Shown one piece after another: positions 62,377 through 64,000 of a DNA stretch of 64,000 nt; the first letter of the stretch is position 1, and every line of letters begins with the position of its first letter. The translations under genes were made by a program, and so were the position numbers. Below the pieces are notes generated by a model. It saw only the letters and a list, made by a program, of their open reading frames with translations, had not been told where the DNA came from and did no database searches. Origin of the DNA: Nitzschia putrida (taxonomy: Eukaryota > Bacillariophyta > Bacillariophyceae > Bacillariales > Bacillariaceae); NCBI GenBank assembly GCA_016586335.1, contig BLYE01000023.1, forward strand, positions 124,001 to 188,000, read 5' to 3'.

Positions 62377-64000
62377 CTACAACAGTGGATTCGACTCCTG
62401 ATTCGGGGAGTCGTCCTCTCCACCATTGCTGAAATCTAGAGTAGTGGTGGTGGTGGTGCCATTGTGGTCGTGAGGATGAGATGGGTCTGCTTGTTCCATA
62501 TGCAACGGGTCTAAACGTTCGGGACGAGGGGGCAACACCACCTCTCCTCCCATAAAATATACAAAGGATTCATCGTCGTCATCATCTCCGGGGGCTCCGC
62601 TTCCCAGAAATTGTAACACACTGGTGCGGCGATTCGAGGAGGTGGTAGAATTGGAAATGTTGAGATTGCTGCTGGAGGATCTTCGGACAACAGGGACTTG
62701 CAAAGATCCATTTACCCTACCACTAGGCAGGTTCGAAGTTGGAGGTGTAGGTTCCAGAATCGATGGAGGCGGATGTGCCAGGCGAATTGCTGGTGGACTC
62801 GGTGGGTCAGGAGCTCCAGGAGTCGCCAGTGGAGAATAGGATCGATCCGTCAAGTTGGGATGTTCCCCCAAAGGCGAGGACCCTTGAACTGTACCATCCG
62901 ATGTTACAGGCATTGACATTGGCATTGCTGGATGGATACCACCGTTGCCCCCATGATGAGGATGATGCGTCTCAAAGTGAAGGTTGCGCGGATGATCCAC
63001 CGTCACTCGCCCCAATGCCACTGCAGGAAGTTCATACCGATGCCAGAAAAACACCACCGAATGGGACATGGTACATCCCATGACAAGTAAAGCAACGTAG
63101 ACAAATCCGTACGGATTGGCAAAATAGTAAATGTGAAATAAACAAAAGAGAAGAAAGAACATGGGAGGGAAGAAGGCAATCCCTTGGTAACTCCGTAGAC
63201 TGATGATGTATTAGAAAAAAAGGTGAGCATTCGTCTTTTGCTTGTAGCAATACCTAACGACAAATAATAAAAAATCATCTTCCCCACACGTACCTGACAA
63301 CGGAGTAGACTTCCACACACCAAAACATGGACATGATAACAAAGGCAAGGAACCTGTCGCCGTTGTAAAACTCAATCAGGAAAAACATCATCCCAACCAT
63401 GATCGGGACAAAGACAATGTTGTGGATAACATGATGCAAAACCAAATCGACTCGAGGCATATTAATGGACACCCGTCGACTGAGCTCTTGTGTGAATTCG
63501 AGCATGCGCTCTTGTGTTTCGCGGAGAGTGAAACTGACGAGGGTGGTACAAAAGAAGAACAGCATGGTCGTTTGAAAGACCACGGCCACTTTGGACCACC
63601 CCGGAGCTTGCATGGATTGAATAGTAGTCTTTGCTGTTGAAAAGGCAGAAAATAGTTTTTCGGATAAGGAGCTGGCATGGGAGTAGGAATTTTGATGAAC
63701 CCTGCCCTCGGCGTTGGAAGAATCCCTTTTGGAAGGTGGCATGAGTGATGACATCAATCGAACTTCCTGCACTTTTCCAGTTCGTGCATAGCGCATATAC
63801 CCCACTCCTGGATCGACTGACGATGTATATATGGAATTGGAATTCGAGTTGGTGATTTGTTGATGCTTTTGTTGTTGTCGCAAATGCGCCAAGAAGCTAT
63901 TGACAATGACGGTATCATAGCCCACAAAGTGTCGTACCAGCGCTTGCAAAAAGGGCTCTCCAAAGCAATAGGGATCTTGGGGTGACAAAACGATGTGATG
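62377..64000 (-). CDS. Membralin-like multipass ER membrane protein (5' end beyond window)
   Basis: The frame is open from the right edge; exon 64000-63294 joins exon 63199-62377 across a 94-bp intron (donor AG|GTACGT, acceptor CATCAG). About 510 codons are in the window. Visible markers of membralin (TMEM259): CFGEPFLQALVRHFVGYDTVIVNS, MFFLIEFYNGDRFLAFVIMSMFWCVEVYSVV, then after splicing SLRSYQGIAFFPPMFFLLFCLFHIYYFANPYGF, SHSVVFFWHRYELPAV. The C-terminal 200 residues are Pro/His/Ser-rich and disordered. In animals membralin works with an RNF185-type ligase in ER-associated degradation; the role in diatoms is not known. The start codon and N-terminus lie beyond 64,000. Confidence 0.85.

Noticed and set aside
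1..64000. CRISPR arrays, rRNA genes, bacterial operons
   Set aside because: No direct-repeat/spacer arrays, no rRNA sequence, and gene structure with introns excludes a bacterial contig.
1..64000. tRNA genes
   Set aside because: None recognised by eye in the intergenic regions; a covariance-model scan was not possible here.

Overview
The window looks like nuclear DNA of a diatom, most likely a pennate one. The evidence is a plastid-targeted PPR protein with a diatom VSA|FAP presequence motif, a DUF6824-type protein, LRR proteins of the GTIPTELG class, Ty1/copia and Ty3/gypsy elements of the kind known from diatoms, genes with few short introns (76-129 bp, mostly GTACGT/GTAAGT donors), and Ser/Pro/Thr-rich stalks on surface proteins. 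No species is claimed. Where a gene is spliced, the exon limits were read from donor/acceptor pairs that keep the frame and rejoin a conserved domain; none is supported by transcripts here.

Layout. 1-10.8 kb is a surface/secreted protein neighbourhood on the minus strand: a signal-peptide protein with two von Willebrand factor D (VWD) domains followed by leucine-rich repeats (open at the left edge), a decayed mosaic of VWD and another domain (about 5.9-7.4 kb), an intact membrane-anchored protein carrying that other domain, and a shorter LRR protein sharing the N-terminal modules of the first. 11.8-18.2 kb holds a CRAL-TRIO lipid-binding protein, a Pro/Thr-rich single-pass membrane protein and a polyQ protein kinase. 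19.47-24.57 kb is a complete young Ty3/gypsy element with identical 147-bp LTRs and a 5-bp target duplication. 25.4-32.4 kb has a three-exon gene for a membrane-anchored tandem bacterial-type amino-acid-binding protein, a kelch-MORN protein and a tail-anchored protein of unknown role. 33.2-39.5 kb is a complete Ty1/copia element with 226-bp LTRs differing at one base. In both elements gag and pol lie in the same frame, separated by one UGA codon.

39.7-64 kb is denser in housekeeping genes: a DUF6824 protein, a Rab1-type GTPase, an NCS2 nucleobase permease divergently paired with a zinc cytidine-deaminase-fold enzyme, a second protein kinase, a VTT/TVP38 membrane protein, a MYND zinc-finger protein, the plastid PPR protein, a WDR6-like WD40 protein, an NLR-type LRR gene with a frameshift, another secreted VWD protein, and a membralin gene open at the right edge.

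Working together: the permease/deaminase pair suggests coordinated nucleobase uptake and deamination. The VWD, LRR, galactose-binding-like and Pro/Thr-stalk proteins at 0-14 kb and 60-61 kb draw on one set of shared extracellular modules and may act in adhesion or recognition at the cell surface; this is inference.
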